Shown here: positions 52,451-60,759 of the stretch, piece after piece
Layout: every line of letters begins with the position of its first letter
How positions within the stretch are numbered: the first letter of the stretch is position 1
Assembly: GCA_946040795.1 (NCBI GenBank)
Contig: CAMGCK010000002.1
Location: 16,179-80,178, forward strand
Reading direction: 5' to 3'
Source of the DNA: an uncultured Lachnospiraceae bacterium
Lineage (GTDB): Bacteria > Bacillota > Clostridia > Lachnospirales > Lachnospiraceae
Length of the DNA stretch: 64,000 bases
Notes under the pieces: generated by a model
Told to the model about the DNA's origin: nothing
Databases searched by the model: none
Seen by the model: the letters and a program-made list of their open reading frames with translations, nothing else
Made by a program: the position numbers and the translations under genes

Positions 52451-55400
52451 ATGCCGAAAAGAACAGATATTAACAAAGTACTGATCATTGGCTCCGGTCC
52501 GATCATCATCGGCCAGGCCTGTGAATTTGACTACTCCGGCACTCAGGCCTGCAAGGCACTGAAAAAGCTGGGCTACGAGATCGTTCTCGTCAATTCCAAT
52601 CCCGCAACCATCATGACGGACCCGGAAACTGCCGATGTCACTTACATCGAGCCGCTGAACGTGGACCGTCTGGAGCAGATCATCGCCAAGGAGCGTCCGG
52701 ACGCTCTGCTTCCGAACCTGGGCGGTCAATCCGGTCTGAACCTGTGTTCCGAGCTTTACAAGGCCGGTGTACTGGATAAGTACAATGTACAGGTCATCGG
52801 CGTACAGGTCGATGCCATCGAGCGAGGTGAGGACCGTATCGAATTCAAGAACACCATGAACGAGCTGGGTATCGGCATGGCGCGTTCTGAAGTTGCTTAC
52901 TCCGTGGATGAAGCGCTGGCCATCGCAGACAAGCTGGGTTACCCGGTGGTTCTGCGTCCCGCATACACCATGGGCGGTGCAGGCGGCGGCCTGGTTTATA
53001 ATGTCGACGAACTGAAGACCGTCTGTGCAAGAGGCCTTCAGGCCAGCCTGGTAGGACAGGTCCTGGTTGAAGAATCTGTTCTGGGTTGGGAAGAGCTGGA
53101 ACTGGAAGTTGTCCGTGACTCCGAAGGTCACATGATCACGGTATGTTTCATTGAGAACATCGACCCGCTTGGCATCCACACCGGTGACTCCTTCTGCGCA
53201 GCTCCGATGCTGACCATTTCCGAGGATGTGCAGGCTGAACTGCAGCGTCAGGCTTACAAGATCGTTGACAAGGTACAGGTCATCGGCGGTACGAACGTTC
53301 AGTTCGCAAGAAACCCGAAAGACGGCCGCATCATCGTCATCGAGATCAACCCCCGTACCTCCCGCTCTTCCGCACTGGCTTCCAAGGCAACCGGTTTCCC
53401 GATCGCACTGGTATCCGCCATGCTCGCTTCCGGCCTGACCTTAAAGGACATCGAATGCGGCAAGTACGGCACGCTGGACAAGTATGTTCCGGACGGCGAT
53501 TATGTCGTTATCAAGTTTGCCCGCTGGGCATTTGAAAAATTCAAGGGCGTTGAGGACAAGCTGGGCACTCAGATGAGAGCCGTCGGCGAAGTCATGTCCA
53601 TCGGCAAGAACTTCAAGGAAGCTTTTCAGAAAGCCATCCGTTCCCTGGAGATCGGCCGCTATGGTCTGGGTCACGCAAAGAATTTTGATCAGCTGACCAA
53701 GGAAGAACTTCTGCAGAAGATCGTCACTCCGTCTTCCGAGCGTTACTTCCTGATCTACGAAGCCCTGAGAAAAGGCGCAACCGTAGATGAGATCTGGGAC
53801 ATCACCAAGATCAAGCACTACTTCCTGCAGTCCATGCTGGAGCTGGTTCAGGAAGAAGAAGCACTTCTTGCAAACAAGGGTGCAATTCCCTGTGACGCCG
53901 CCCTCATCCAGGCCAAGAAAGACGGTTTCTCCGATAAGTACTTAAGCCAGATCCTGGCAGTTTCAGAGGACGATATCCGTAGTAAGCGTCTGGAACTCGG
54001 TCTTACCGAGGCCTGGGAAGGCGTTCATGTTTCCGGCACCAAGGACAGCGCTTACTACTACTCCACCTACAACGCAGAGGATAAGTCCACTGTGACTTCC
54101 AACAATAAGATCATGATCCTGGGCGGCGGTCCCAACCGTATCGGCCAGGGTATCGAATTCGACTACTGCTGCGTACACGCTGCAAAGGCACTGAAGAAGC
54201 TGGGCTTTGAGACCATCATCGTCAACTGCAACCCGGAGACCGTTTCCACGGACTACGATACCTCCGACAAGCTGTACTTTGAGCCGCTGACTCTGGAAGA
54301 TGTTCTTTCCATCTACGAGAAGGAAAAGCCGCTGGGTGTCATCGCACAGTTTGGCGGTCAGACTCCGCTGAATCTGGCAGCAGACTTAAAGAGAAACGGC
54401 GTCAACATTCTCGGTACTTCTCCGGAGGTCATTGACCTTGCGGAAGACCGTGACCAGTTCCGTGCAATGATGGACAAGCTCGGTATTCCGATGCCCGAAT
54501 CCGGAATGGCAGTCAATGTTGAAGAAGCCGTTGAGATTGCAAACCGCATCGGCTATCCGGTCATGGTTCGTCCTTCCTACGTCCTTGGCGGACGCGGCAT
54601 GGAGGTCGTTTACGATGACGCAAGCATGGCAGACTACATGAAAGCTGCTGTCGGCGTTACTCCGGACCGTCCGATCCTTATTGACCGTTTCCTGAACCAT
54701 GCAACAGAGTGTGAATCCGACGCCATCTGCGACGGCAAGCACGCATTTGTACCGGCTGTCATGGAGCACATCGAGCTTGCCGGTGTTCACTCCGGTGACT
54801 CCGCATGCATTCTGCCGTCCGTACATCTGACAGCAGACAATGTTGCCACCATCAAGGAATATACCCGTAGAATCGCCGAGGAAATGGGCGTACAGGGTCT
54901 GATGAACATGCAGTACGCCATTGAAAACGGCAAAGTATTCGTGCTTGAGGCCAATCCGAGAGCATCCCGTACCGTTCCGCTCGTTTCCAAGGTCTGCAAC
55001 ATCCGCATGGTACCGCTTGCAACGGAGATCATCACCGGCGCACTGACCGGCCGTCCGTCTCCGATTCCGGAACTCAAGGAACAGGACATCCCGTACTACG
55101 GAGTCAAGGAAGCCGCTTTCCCGTTCAATATGTTCCCGGAAGTTGACCCGGTTCTGGGACCGGAAATGCGTTCCACCGGTGAAGTTCTGGGTCTGGCAAA
55201 GACCTACGGCGAGGCTTTCTTAAAGTCTCAGGAAGGCGTTCAGTCTCCGCTTCCGTTAAAGGGAACCGTACTTATTTCCGTTAATCAGAAGGATCGTCCG
55301 GAAGCAGCGCTTCTGGCACGTGATTTCCACGAAGCCGGCTTCAAGATCATGTCTACCGGTCACACCAGCGACATGATCACTGCTCTCGGTATTCCGAACA

Positions 55401-55675
55401 CCAAGATCAACAAGGTTTACGAAGGCCGTCCGAACATTCTGGATGCCATCGCAAATCATGAGATCGATCTGATCGTCAACACCCCGATCGGTAAGGCCAG
55501 CGTTCATGATGACAGCTATATCCGTAAGGCAGCCATCCGCGAGCGCATCCCGTACATCACGACCGTTGCCGCAGCTTCTGCTGCAGCAGCCGGCATCCGT
55601 ACGATGAATACTGAGAAGGCAAGTGAAGTCAAGTCTTTACAGCAGCTGCACAGTGAGATCAAGACGAAGATCTGA
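52451..55675 (+). CDS. carB: Carbamoyl-phosphate synthase large subunit
   Basis: A 1074-residue CarB with the two homologous ATP-grasp halves (IGSGPIIIGQACEFDYSGTQ and GGGPNRIGQGIEFDYCCVHA; later SYVLGGRGMEVVYDD) and the C-terminal MGS-like allosteric domain (about 940-1074). It makes carbamoyl phosphate from glutamine-derived ammonia, bicarbonate and 2 ATP for arginine and pyrimidines. The small subunit gene carA, normally adjacent, is not in the window. The ATG at 52451 follows AGGAAAGGATAATCAC; the open frame begins 60 bases earlier. Confidence 0.97.
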   Translation: MPKRTDINKVLIIGSGPIIIGQACEFDYSGTQACKALKKLGYEIVLVNSNPATIMTDPETADVTYIEPLNVDRLEQIIAKERPDALLPNLGGQSGLNLCSELYKAGVLDKYNVQVIGVQVDAIERGEDRIEFKNTMNELGIGMARSEVAYSVDEALAIADKLGYPVVLRPAYTMGGAGGGLVYNVDELKTVCARGLQASLVGQVLVEESVLGWEELELEVVRDSEGHMITVCFIENIDPLGIHTGDSFCAAPMLTISEDVQAELQRQAYKIVDKVQVIGGTNVQFARNPKDGRIIVIEINPRTSRSSALASKATGFPIALVSAMLASGLTLKDIECGKYGTLDKYVPDGDYVVIKFARWAFEKFKGVEDKLGTQMRAVGEVMSIGKNFKEAFQKAIRSLEIGRYGLGHAKNFDQLTKEELLQKIVTPSSERYFLIYEALRKGATVDEIWDITKIKHYFLQSMLELVQEEEALLANKGAIPCDAALIQAKKDGFSDKYLSQILAVSEDDIRSKRLELGLTEAWEGVHVSGTKDSAYYYSTYNAEDKSTVTSNNKIMILGGGPNRIGQGIEFDYCCVHAAKALKKLGFETIIVNCNPETVSTDYDTSDKLYFEPLTLEDVLSIYEKEKPLGVIAQFGGQTPLNLAADLKRNGVNILGTSPEVIDLAEDRDQFRAMMDKLGIPMPESGMAVNVEEAVEIANRIGYPVMVRPSYVLGGRGMEVVYDDASMADYMKAAVGVTPDRPILIDRFLNHATECESDAICDGKHAFVPAVMEHIELAGVHSGDSACILPSVHLTADNVATIKEYTRRIAEEMGVQGLMNMQYAIENGKVFVLEANPRASRTVPLVSKVCNIRMVPLATEIITGALTGRPSPIPELKEQDIPYYGVKEAAFPFNMFPEVDPVLGPEMRSTGEVLGLAKTYGEAFLKSQEGVQSPLPLKGTVLISVNQKDRPEAALLARDFHEAGFKIMSTGHTSDMITALGIPNTKINKVYEGRPNILDAIANHEIDLIVNTPIGKASVHDDSYIRKAAIRERIPYITTVAAASAAAAGIRTMNTEKASEVKSLQQLHSEIKTKI

Positions 55676-55699
55676 TCTTGATTGCCTCCAACATAATCA

Positions 55700-55765
55700 C
55701 CGGAAGCCGCGGGGAGCGGCATTCCGGGTTATAAAAAACGACAGGCCTGAGGCTTGTCGTTTTTT
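55700..55765 (+). terminator. carB terminator with a preceding hairpin
   Basis: First a GC-rich hairpin CCGGAA-GCCGC/GCGGC-A-TTCCGG (55700-55728) without T-run. Then AAAAAACGACA (55733-55743) pairs with TGTCGTTTTTT (55755-55765), a strong bidirectional terminator that can also end the convergent GH35 transcript. Confidence 0.9.
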
Positions 55766-55799
55766 GTCGCATTCTATTTTTACTCATTCAGAATCCGGA

Positions 55800-58025
55800 T
55801 CAAAGAACCGTCTTCCACTGATGCTTCACCGTCACCTTCTTCAGTTCACAGCCCTTCTCCACCGGAAGATCATAGAAGACCTTATCGGCATAGGTACAGG
55901 GGATGAGATTATCACTGTCGTAAACAGTAACCGTGAAGGTATCCGGCAGATCAATGAGCGCCCGTGAGATCCGCCAGGGAAGTCCTGTCGAGAACCAGTC
56001 CGCTGTGAGCTTGCCGTTCATGTCATGAATCTCGGCGCGGTCACCGGTATAGCTGATTTCCACATAATCTGTCTGCTCTCCCAATGCTTCGGGAAGCTTC
56101 ACTTCATAGGTCTTACTCAGCACTTTTTCTTCCGATTCTACTGCATTTTTCAACACAAAACCGCACTCATTCTCCAAAGTGGTGTTTCCAGCTGAAATAT
56201 GGCACTTTTCGCAGGTTCCGTCGCCCCGATAGACCAACAGATCTTCTTCAGGGCAGTTGGAAATCAGCACCTTTTTTCCTTCTTTCTCGATGATGCAGCT
56301 GTCCGCATGTTCAACGATGTAGAGGCCGTCTTCAAAGAGGAAACTGCGATCGGCTTCCGACTCAGTAAGAATCGTCGTGTTCTTCTCTTCCGCCGCAGGA
56401 TCTGACACAGTCCTGGAAGCTGTCTCTAAAGCAGCGTAAGCTTTTACCTTGCCGGCCTGTTCCGGACCCTTTACTGTTGTCGACTCATAGCGGAACACCC
56501 GGTCTCCAAGACGGCACAAAAGCGGTGCGGCCGTAAACACCGCCTCGCACACCGGCTTACCATTGTCCGCGACTTCACCGGAACCGCTGCCCTTTTCAAA
56601 CGGAATGACAGCGACTGCGTCTTTTCCGATGCACAGGCCGGAAAGACGGATCAGGGCTTCCTCTGTCTCAATTTCCACTGTCACCTCCTCATGCGCAGCA
56701 AGCTCCAGATTCCGGGCGTGGTTATTGATAAACAGGAACCCCTTTCCCGCTGCCGCGTCATAACGCACGGCAAATCGCAGCGTTTGAGAATCGTCCGCCG
56801 TCTTCGGGCGAGTCTCCGGAAGCCAGGTCGGCATTCCGGCCAGTTCCCCGCCAAAGGTATGCAGGAAATGATGATACTTTTTCAGCACACCGTAGCTTTC
56901 CTGACACATGCCGGCTTCATTGACACAGGCATTGAAGTCGTAGCTCTTCACCGGCACGTTCGTATGACCACCCACTGCCTGGCACTCGTTCAGTGTACTG
57001 TATTTTCCATCCGGATTCGTGCCGCCGTGATACATGTAATAACCAATCAGATTGGCACCTGCGCCCAGCGTACAGATGATTGCAGCGGCATTGTCCTGTC
57101 CGCTGACGATGGGTCTTCTGTGTCCGGTGACCTGCAGGCCGCCGCCAATCTCCGCAGTCAGATACGGACGGTCCGCGCGGATCATGGTCACAGACGGGTC
57201 TGCAATCTCAAAATCCGATCCGGTGCTGGAATCATCAAAATACGGAATGAACAGATAATTTCGCTGCGGAGGCAGTTTTTCCGTGGAGATGTCCCAGGGA
57301 GCATCCACATAACCGCCCAGGACCTGCAGCATGTCATCCGGCGCGCATGCACCGCCCCAGGCAGTTGCCGTGACATAGGCTGCCTTCAGGCCGTGCTTTT
57401 CCGCAAGTTCCCGCAGTTTTTCCATATGAGCGATCTGCACATCACGTTCCTTCGGGCCGCCGCAGTGTCCATACTCGTTCTCGATCTGAATACCAAGAAC
57501 CGGGCCGCCGTCCTGAATCATCATGCCCGCTGCCTGTTCGCCGATCTTTCCGAAGAATGCATCGACGCGGCGGAGATAGCCTTCACTGTTGGTACGCGTT
57601 TCATAGTCCGCGTGTTCCACATCGTCCGGGAAACCGCCGTTCCGGCATTCACCATGCGCCCACGGGCCAATGCGAAGCCAGCACTGCATCCCAACTTTCT
57701 TTACGTTCTCGAGAAAAGCCCGCAGGTTCTTCTGTCCACTGAAATCCCACTCGCCCTCCCGCTCTTCGTGATGGATCCAGAGCACGTATGTGGATACGAT
57801 ATCCACGCCGCCGGCTTTCATTTTCAGAAGTTCATCTTCCCATTCCGATTCCCTCACTCTGGAAAAATGCATTTCACCCATGACGGGGATAAAACGCTTT
57901 CCGTTTTTCATCAGGCTGACAGAATCGGCTGTATATACCGTGCCATCCGGTGCCTCCGCGCCAAACGGCAGCTGAAATACCGGCTTATTTTTTTCTGTAT
58001 ATGCCTTCACTCTTAAAATTTCCAT
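55800..58025 (-). CDS. Beta-galactosidase, GH35 type
   Basis: A 741-residue enzyme, cytoplasmic (no signal peptide). The TIM barrel has RFIPVMGEMHFSRVRESEWE, PWAHGECRNGGFPDD, VLGIQIENEYGHCGG (acid/base Glu) and PYLTAEIGGGLQVTG (nucleophile Glu), then YYMYHGGTNPDGK. The C-terminal third is beta-sandwich domains. GH35 enzymes remove terminal beta-galactose. It lies 82 bases downstream of the class II aldolase gene on the same strand, suggesting a galactoside route. Confidence 0.9.
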   Translation of the reverse strand: MEILRVKAYTEKNKPVFQLPFGAEAPDGTVYTADSVSLMKNGKRFIPVMGEMHFSRVRESEWEDELLKMKAGGVDIVSTYVLWIHHEEREGEWDFSGQKNLRAFLENVKKVGMQCWLRIGPWAHGECRNGGFPDDVEHADYETRTNSEGYLRRVDAFFGKIGEQAAGMMIQDGGPVLGIQIENEYGHCGGPKERDVQIAHMEKLRELAEKHGLKAAYVTATAWGGACAPDDMLQVLGGYVDAPWDISTEKLPPQRNYLFIPYFDDSSTGSDFEIADPSVTMIRADRPYLTAEIGGGLQVTGHRRPIVSGQDNAAAIICTLGAGANLIGYYMYHGGTNPDGKYSTLNECQAVGGHTNVPVKSYDFNACVNEAGMCQESYGVLKKYHHFLHTFGGELAGMPTWLPETRPKTADDSQTLRFAVRYDAAAGKGFLFINNHARNLELAAHEEVTVEIETEEALIRLSGLCIGKDAVAVIPFEKGSGSGEVADNGKPVCEAVFTAAPLLCRLGDRVFRYESTTVKGPEQAGKVKAYAALETASRTVSDPAAEEKNTTILTESEADRSFLFEDGLYIVEHADSCIIEKEGKKVLISNCPEEDLLVYRGDGTCEKCHISAGNTTLENECGFVLKNAVESEEKVLSKTYEVKLPEALGEQTDYVEISYTGDRAEIHDMNGKLTADWFSTGLPWRISRALIDLPDTFTVTVYDSDNLIPCTYADKVFYDLPVEKGCELKKVTVKHQWKTVL

Positions 58026-58106
58026 TTTATTTCCTCATCGTCGATTCTGCGATTAAAACAGCAATCTCCCCCGGTTCTCTTACCGGTCTTCAGCATTCCC
58101 TGTTTC

Positions 58107-58955
58107 TCAGGCTTTTCCGCTGCAGCCGCAGACGATCATCCGACCCTTAACAAGTTCCTTTACTGCTTCCATGCCGACCACACCGAGTTTCTTCGGGTCA
58201 AAGGTTTCCGGCTTTTCCCGGAGCAGCTTCTTACCGGCATCGGTATACGCCATGCGGAGTTCCGTCGCAAAATTTACTTTGCACATGCCGCGTTCCACGC
58301 ACTCACGAACATCATCGTCCGTCAGACCGGACGCGCCGTGCAGAACCAGCGGAACGGAAACCAGTGCCTTCACTTCAGAAACGCGGACCTTGTCCAGCAC
58401 CGGTGTCCTGGCATAAAAGCCATGTGCGGTTCCGATGGCAACAGCCAGTGAGGAAACGCCGGTACGCTCCACGAATTCCTTAGCCTCCTGCGGATCGGTG
58501 TTGGTGTCCTCATCGGACTCCAGATCATCCTCCTTTCCGCCCACTTTGCCGAGCTCCGCTTCTACCGGAATACCAAGCGGTTTCGCAACATCCACAACTT
58601 TCTTCGTGATGGCGATGTTGTCTTCAAAGGATTCATGCGAACCGTCGATCATGACGGAAGTATAACCGGCCTTCATGGCCTGTACGCACAGTTCAAAACT
58701 GTTGCCGTGATCCAGGTGCAGGCAGACCGGGACAGATGCCTTTGCTGCTTCCGCGGCAACCATTGCAAAATAAGTTTCCAGCGTTCCGTACTTGACGGTA
58801 GACGGTGTGGTCTGCAGCATAACAGGCGCATTCAGTTCCTCTGCTGCGGCAATGACCGCCTTGACCATTTCCATATTCTCAACATTGAATGCACCGACGG
58901 CATAACCGTTCAGACGCGCGTCATTCAGCATTTTTTCAGATGTAACAAGCGGCAT
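58107..58955 (-). CDS. Class II fructose/tagatose-bisphosphate aldolase
   Basis: A 282-residue zinc-dependent aldolase of the FbaA/GatY/KbaY group: GYAVGAFNVENMEMVKAVIA, VCLHLDHGNSFELCVQAM (zinc His), IPVEAELGKVGGKEDD, AIGTAHGFY and LVLHGASGLTDDD. It cleaves a ketose bisphosphate to DHAP and glyceraldehyde 3-phosphate. Its GatY-like length and its position next to a galactosidase favour tagatose-1,6-bisphosphate, but fructose bisphosphate is possible. AAGGAGAGCAGTC lies before the ATG. Confidence 0.9.
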   Translation of the reverse strand: MPLVTSEKMLNDARLNGYAVGAFNVENMEMVKAVIAAAEELNAPVMLQTTPSTVKYGTLETYFAMVAAEAAKASVPVCLHLDHGNSFELCVQAMKAGYTSVMIDGSHESFEDNIAITKKVVDVAKPLGIPVEAELGKVGGKEDDLESDEDTNTDPQEAKEFVERTGVSSLAVAIGTAHGFYARTPVLDKVRVSEVKALVSVPLVLHGASGLTDDDVRECVERGMCKVNFATELRMAYTDAGKKLLREKPETFDPKKLGVVGMEAVKELVKGRMIVCGCSGKA

Positions 58956-59027
58956 GACTGCTCTCCTTTTTATTTATGATCATTCAAATTGGCAGCTCCC
59001 GCTGCCTTGCCTTTTCGGTAAACACAG

Positions 59028-59058
59028 AAAAAGGACCCTGCGAACGCAAGATCCTTTC
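59028..59058 (-). terminator. Terminator between degV and the aldolase gene
   Basis: AAAGGATC (59057-59050) pairs with GGTCCTTT (59037-59030), one T-G pair, around a 12-base loop. The T-run TTTTT includes the stem end. It most likely ends the degV transcript. A second, weaker AACGC/GCGTT element lies near 59104-59118. Confidence 0.7.
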
Positions 59059-59135
59059 TATTCTATTGAACTTGTATGCCAATGTCAAGTCTCTTGCATC
59101 CCCACACAGCAAAAACGCTTGCGTTTCCGTCCCTT

Positions 59136-59972
59136 TTACGCCTCGCCTTCAAAGCCGACCAACAGGCAACCGCTCTCTGCGTAGTAGGAACACAGACCGT
59201 GATTTCTGTGGATCTTGATGTCCGTTTCCGGGAACTCCTCCAAAATCATGCGCTGCAGCTCTTCCGCAAGACGTTTGCCGCGGGTATGGCGAAGCCGGAC
59301 CTTGCCGCCCTTGAAGCCGGCATCCTTCATGTTCTTATACAGATGATTCAGCGCGTTACGGTCACCGCGGCACTTATTCACCGGTTCCAGTTCACCGGCC
59401 TCGCTGGCCTTTCCGACAATATGAATGTTCAGCAGTTTGATCATCTTGCCAAGTGCCGGATTAACACGGCCGTTGCGCACAAAATTGTCCACGCTGCTTA
59501 ACGAAAAGAACAGATGCGTCGTCTTGGCATAACCCTTTAAGATGGAGCATTTGTCTTCAAAAGACATGTCCAGGCCGCTGAGTGCCTTGGCCTGTTCCAC
59601 TAAAAGTTCATTCTCCGGTCCGGTACTCTTGGTATCCATGACAAAGATCTTGCTGCCCGGATGATCTTCCATGTACATGTCTGCAGCACTGACCGCCGAA
59701 TTGTAGCAGCCGGAAAGCGCGCCGGTCAGCGTAATGCAGATGGTCTCATCACTGCCTTCAAACGCATCCAGCCATTCACCCGGAGCCGGGCAAGCGGTAC
59801 CGGTACGTCCGGTATATGCAGAGAGTTCATCCAGCATCTGGAATACATCCAGTTTTTCATTATCCACATATTCTTTTTCATCGGTATTAATGGTCATTGG
59901 AACAGCATAATAATTCTGTTCCGGCCGTGAAACGAGATTAGCCGAAGAATCCGCAACAACTCGTACTGACAT
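59136..59972 (-). CDS. DegV family fatty-acid-binding protein
   Basis: A 278-residue DegV protein: VRVVADSSANLV at the start, YAVPMTINTDEKEYVDN, TGTACPAPGEWLDAF, ICITLTGALSGCYNSAVSAA, and FFSLSSVDNFVRNGRVNPAL. DegV (FakB-like) proteins bind fatty acids for the FakA kinase. No fakA is nearby. The gene has its own promoter, TTGAGT-16-TATAAT, with a palindrome past the start site, and diverges from a TetR gene. Confidence 0.92.
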   Translation of the reverse strand: MSVRVVADSSANLVSRPEQNYYAVPMTINTDEKEYVDNEKLDVFQMLDELSAYTGRTGTACPAPGEWLDAFEGSDETICITLTGALSGCYNSAVSAADMYMEDHPGSKIFVMDTKSTGPENELLVEQAKALSGLDMSFEDKCSILKGYAKTTHLFFSLSSVDNFVRNGRVNPALGKMIKLLNIHIVGKASEAGELEPVNKCRGDRNALNHLYKNMKDAGFKGGKVRLRHTRGKRLAEELQRMILEEFPETDIKIHRNHGLCSYYAESGCLLVGFEGEA

Positions 59973-60003
59973 TTATTTTCTCCTTGAAATATATGATCAC
60001 ATT

Positions 60004-60054
60004 TGTTACAACTGTAACATGGGTTTATTATACCGCATAATTGTGAAAACTCAA
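60004..60054 (-). promoter_or_regulatory. degV promoter with downstream palindromic operator
   Basis: On the minus strand, TTGAGT (60049-60054), 16 bases, TATAAT (60027-60032). Just downstream of the expected start lies a perfect palindrome TGTTACA-AC-TGTAACA (60004-60019). The position suits a repressor site; the divergent TetR protein is the obvious candidate, by inference. Confidence 0.65.
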
Positions 60055-60070
60055 TGATCACCTGAAACCA

Positions 60071-60100
60071 TTGTGACAAAAACGTTCCATTTGTCATAAT
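60071..60100 (+). promoter_or_regulatory. Putative promoter of the second tetR gene
   Basis: TTGTGA (60071-60076) and CATAAT (60095-60100), 18 bases apart. TTGTGAC and GTCATAA at its two ends form an imperfect inverted repeat that could be an autoregulatory site. Confidence 0.45.
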
Positions 60101-60137
60101 CGGATGCGGGACCGATGTTTTCAAAAAGGAGATTCGC

Positions 60138-60728
60138 ATGTCTGATGCACCGCAGATGAAAAATACCGTCACCGCTGATGACACCACGCGTTACAACGGC
60201 CTTGTCCGTCACAGCCGCGAAACCAATGAACTGGCCCGGGAGTGCCTGAAAGCCGCTCTGGTCAAGCTGGCGTTGGAAAAGGATTTTCAGTCCATCACCG
60301 TTTCAGAGCTCTGCAGAACCGCAGGCTTTTCCAGAATGGCCTTCTATCGCAACTATAATGTGATCAATGATATTTTCCATGAACTGGCCATGGACCTGAA
60401 CAACATGATCATCAATGCCGTAGGCAGCCCCTTTCGCACGAATACCACACGGGATTGGTATGTCAGTGCGTTCCGTCTGGTCGCAGCAAACAAGGACACT
60501 GTGGAATTTGTGTTCCAGGAAAATTTTCAGCGTGAATGGATGGAAACGGTCAATGCCATCGCTCTCCACGATTCAAACTTCTCACCGCAGGAAAAATACC
60601 AGCGTCTCATGTGGTGCGGCGGCTTTGAGAATGCCATCTCCTACTGGCTGAACACCGGCATGAAGGAGACTCCGGAAGAACTGGCGGATTACTGCATAAA
60701 ATATCTGCCGCATCTCATGTATTCCTGA
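60138..60728 (+). CDS. TetR family regulator
   Basis: A 196-residue regulator with a 30-residue N-terminal extension and the helix-turn-helix TVSELCRTAGFSRMAFYRNY. The ligand domain is helical and not recognised; it has an aromatic C-terminal part (LMWCGGFENAISYWL). It resembles the regulator at 40094 in the recognition helix but is otherwise different. It diverges from degV and converges with the hydrogenase gene. AAAGGAGATTCGC precedes the ATG. Confidence 0.87.
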   Translation: MSDAPQMKNTVTADDTTRYNGLVRHSRETNELARECLKAALVKLALEKDFQSITVSELCRTAGFSRMAFYRNYNVINDIFHELAMDLNNMIINAVGSPFRTNTTRDWYVSAFRLVAANKDTVEFVFQENFQREWMETVNAIALHDSNFSPQEKYQRLMWCGGFENAISYWLNTGMKETPEELADYCIKYLPHLMYS

Positions 60729-60759
60729 TGCGGCAGACCTGTACCCATTTCGGGCGTAT

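Noticed and set aside
52235..53179. A 314-codon open frame on the minus strand over the start of carB
   Set aside because: It runs antisense through the conserved ATP-grasp region of carB, has no ribosome-binding site, and its composition mirrors carB codons.
56691..58016. A 441-codon open frame on the plus strand inside the GH35 gene
   Set aside because: It is the antisense shadow of the GH35 gene, with Arg/His/Gln-rich composition and no family signature.
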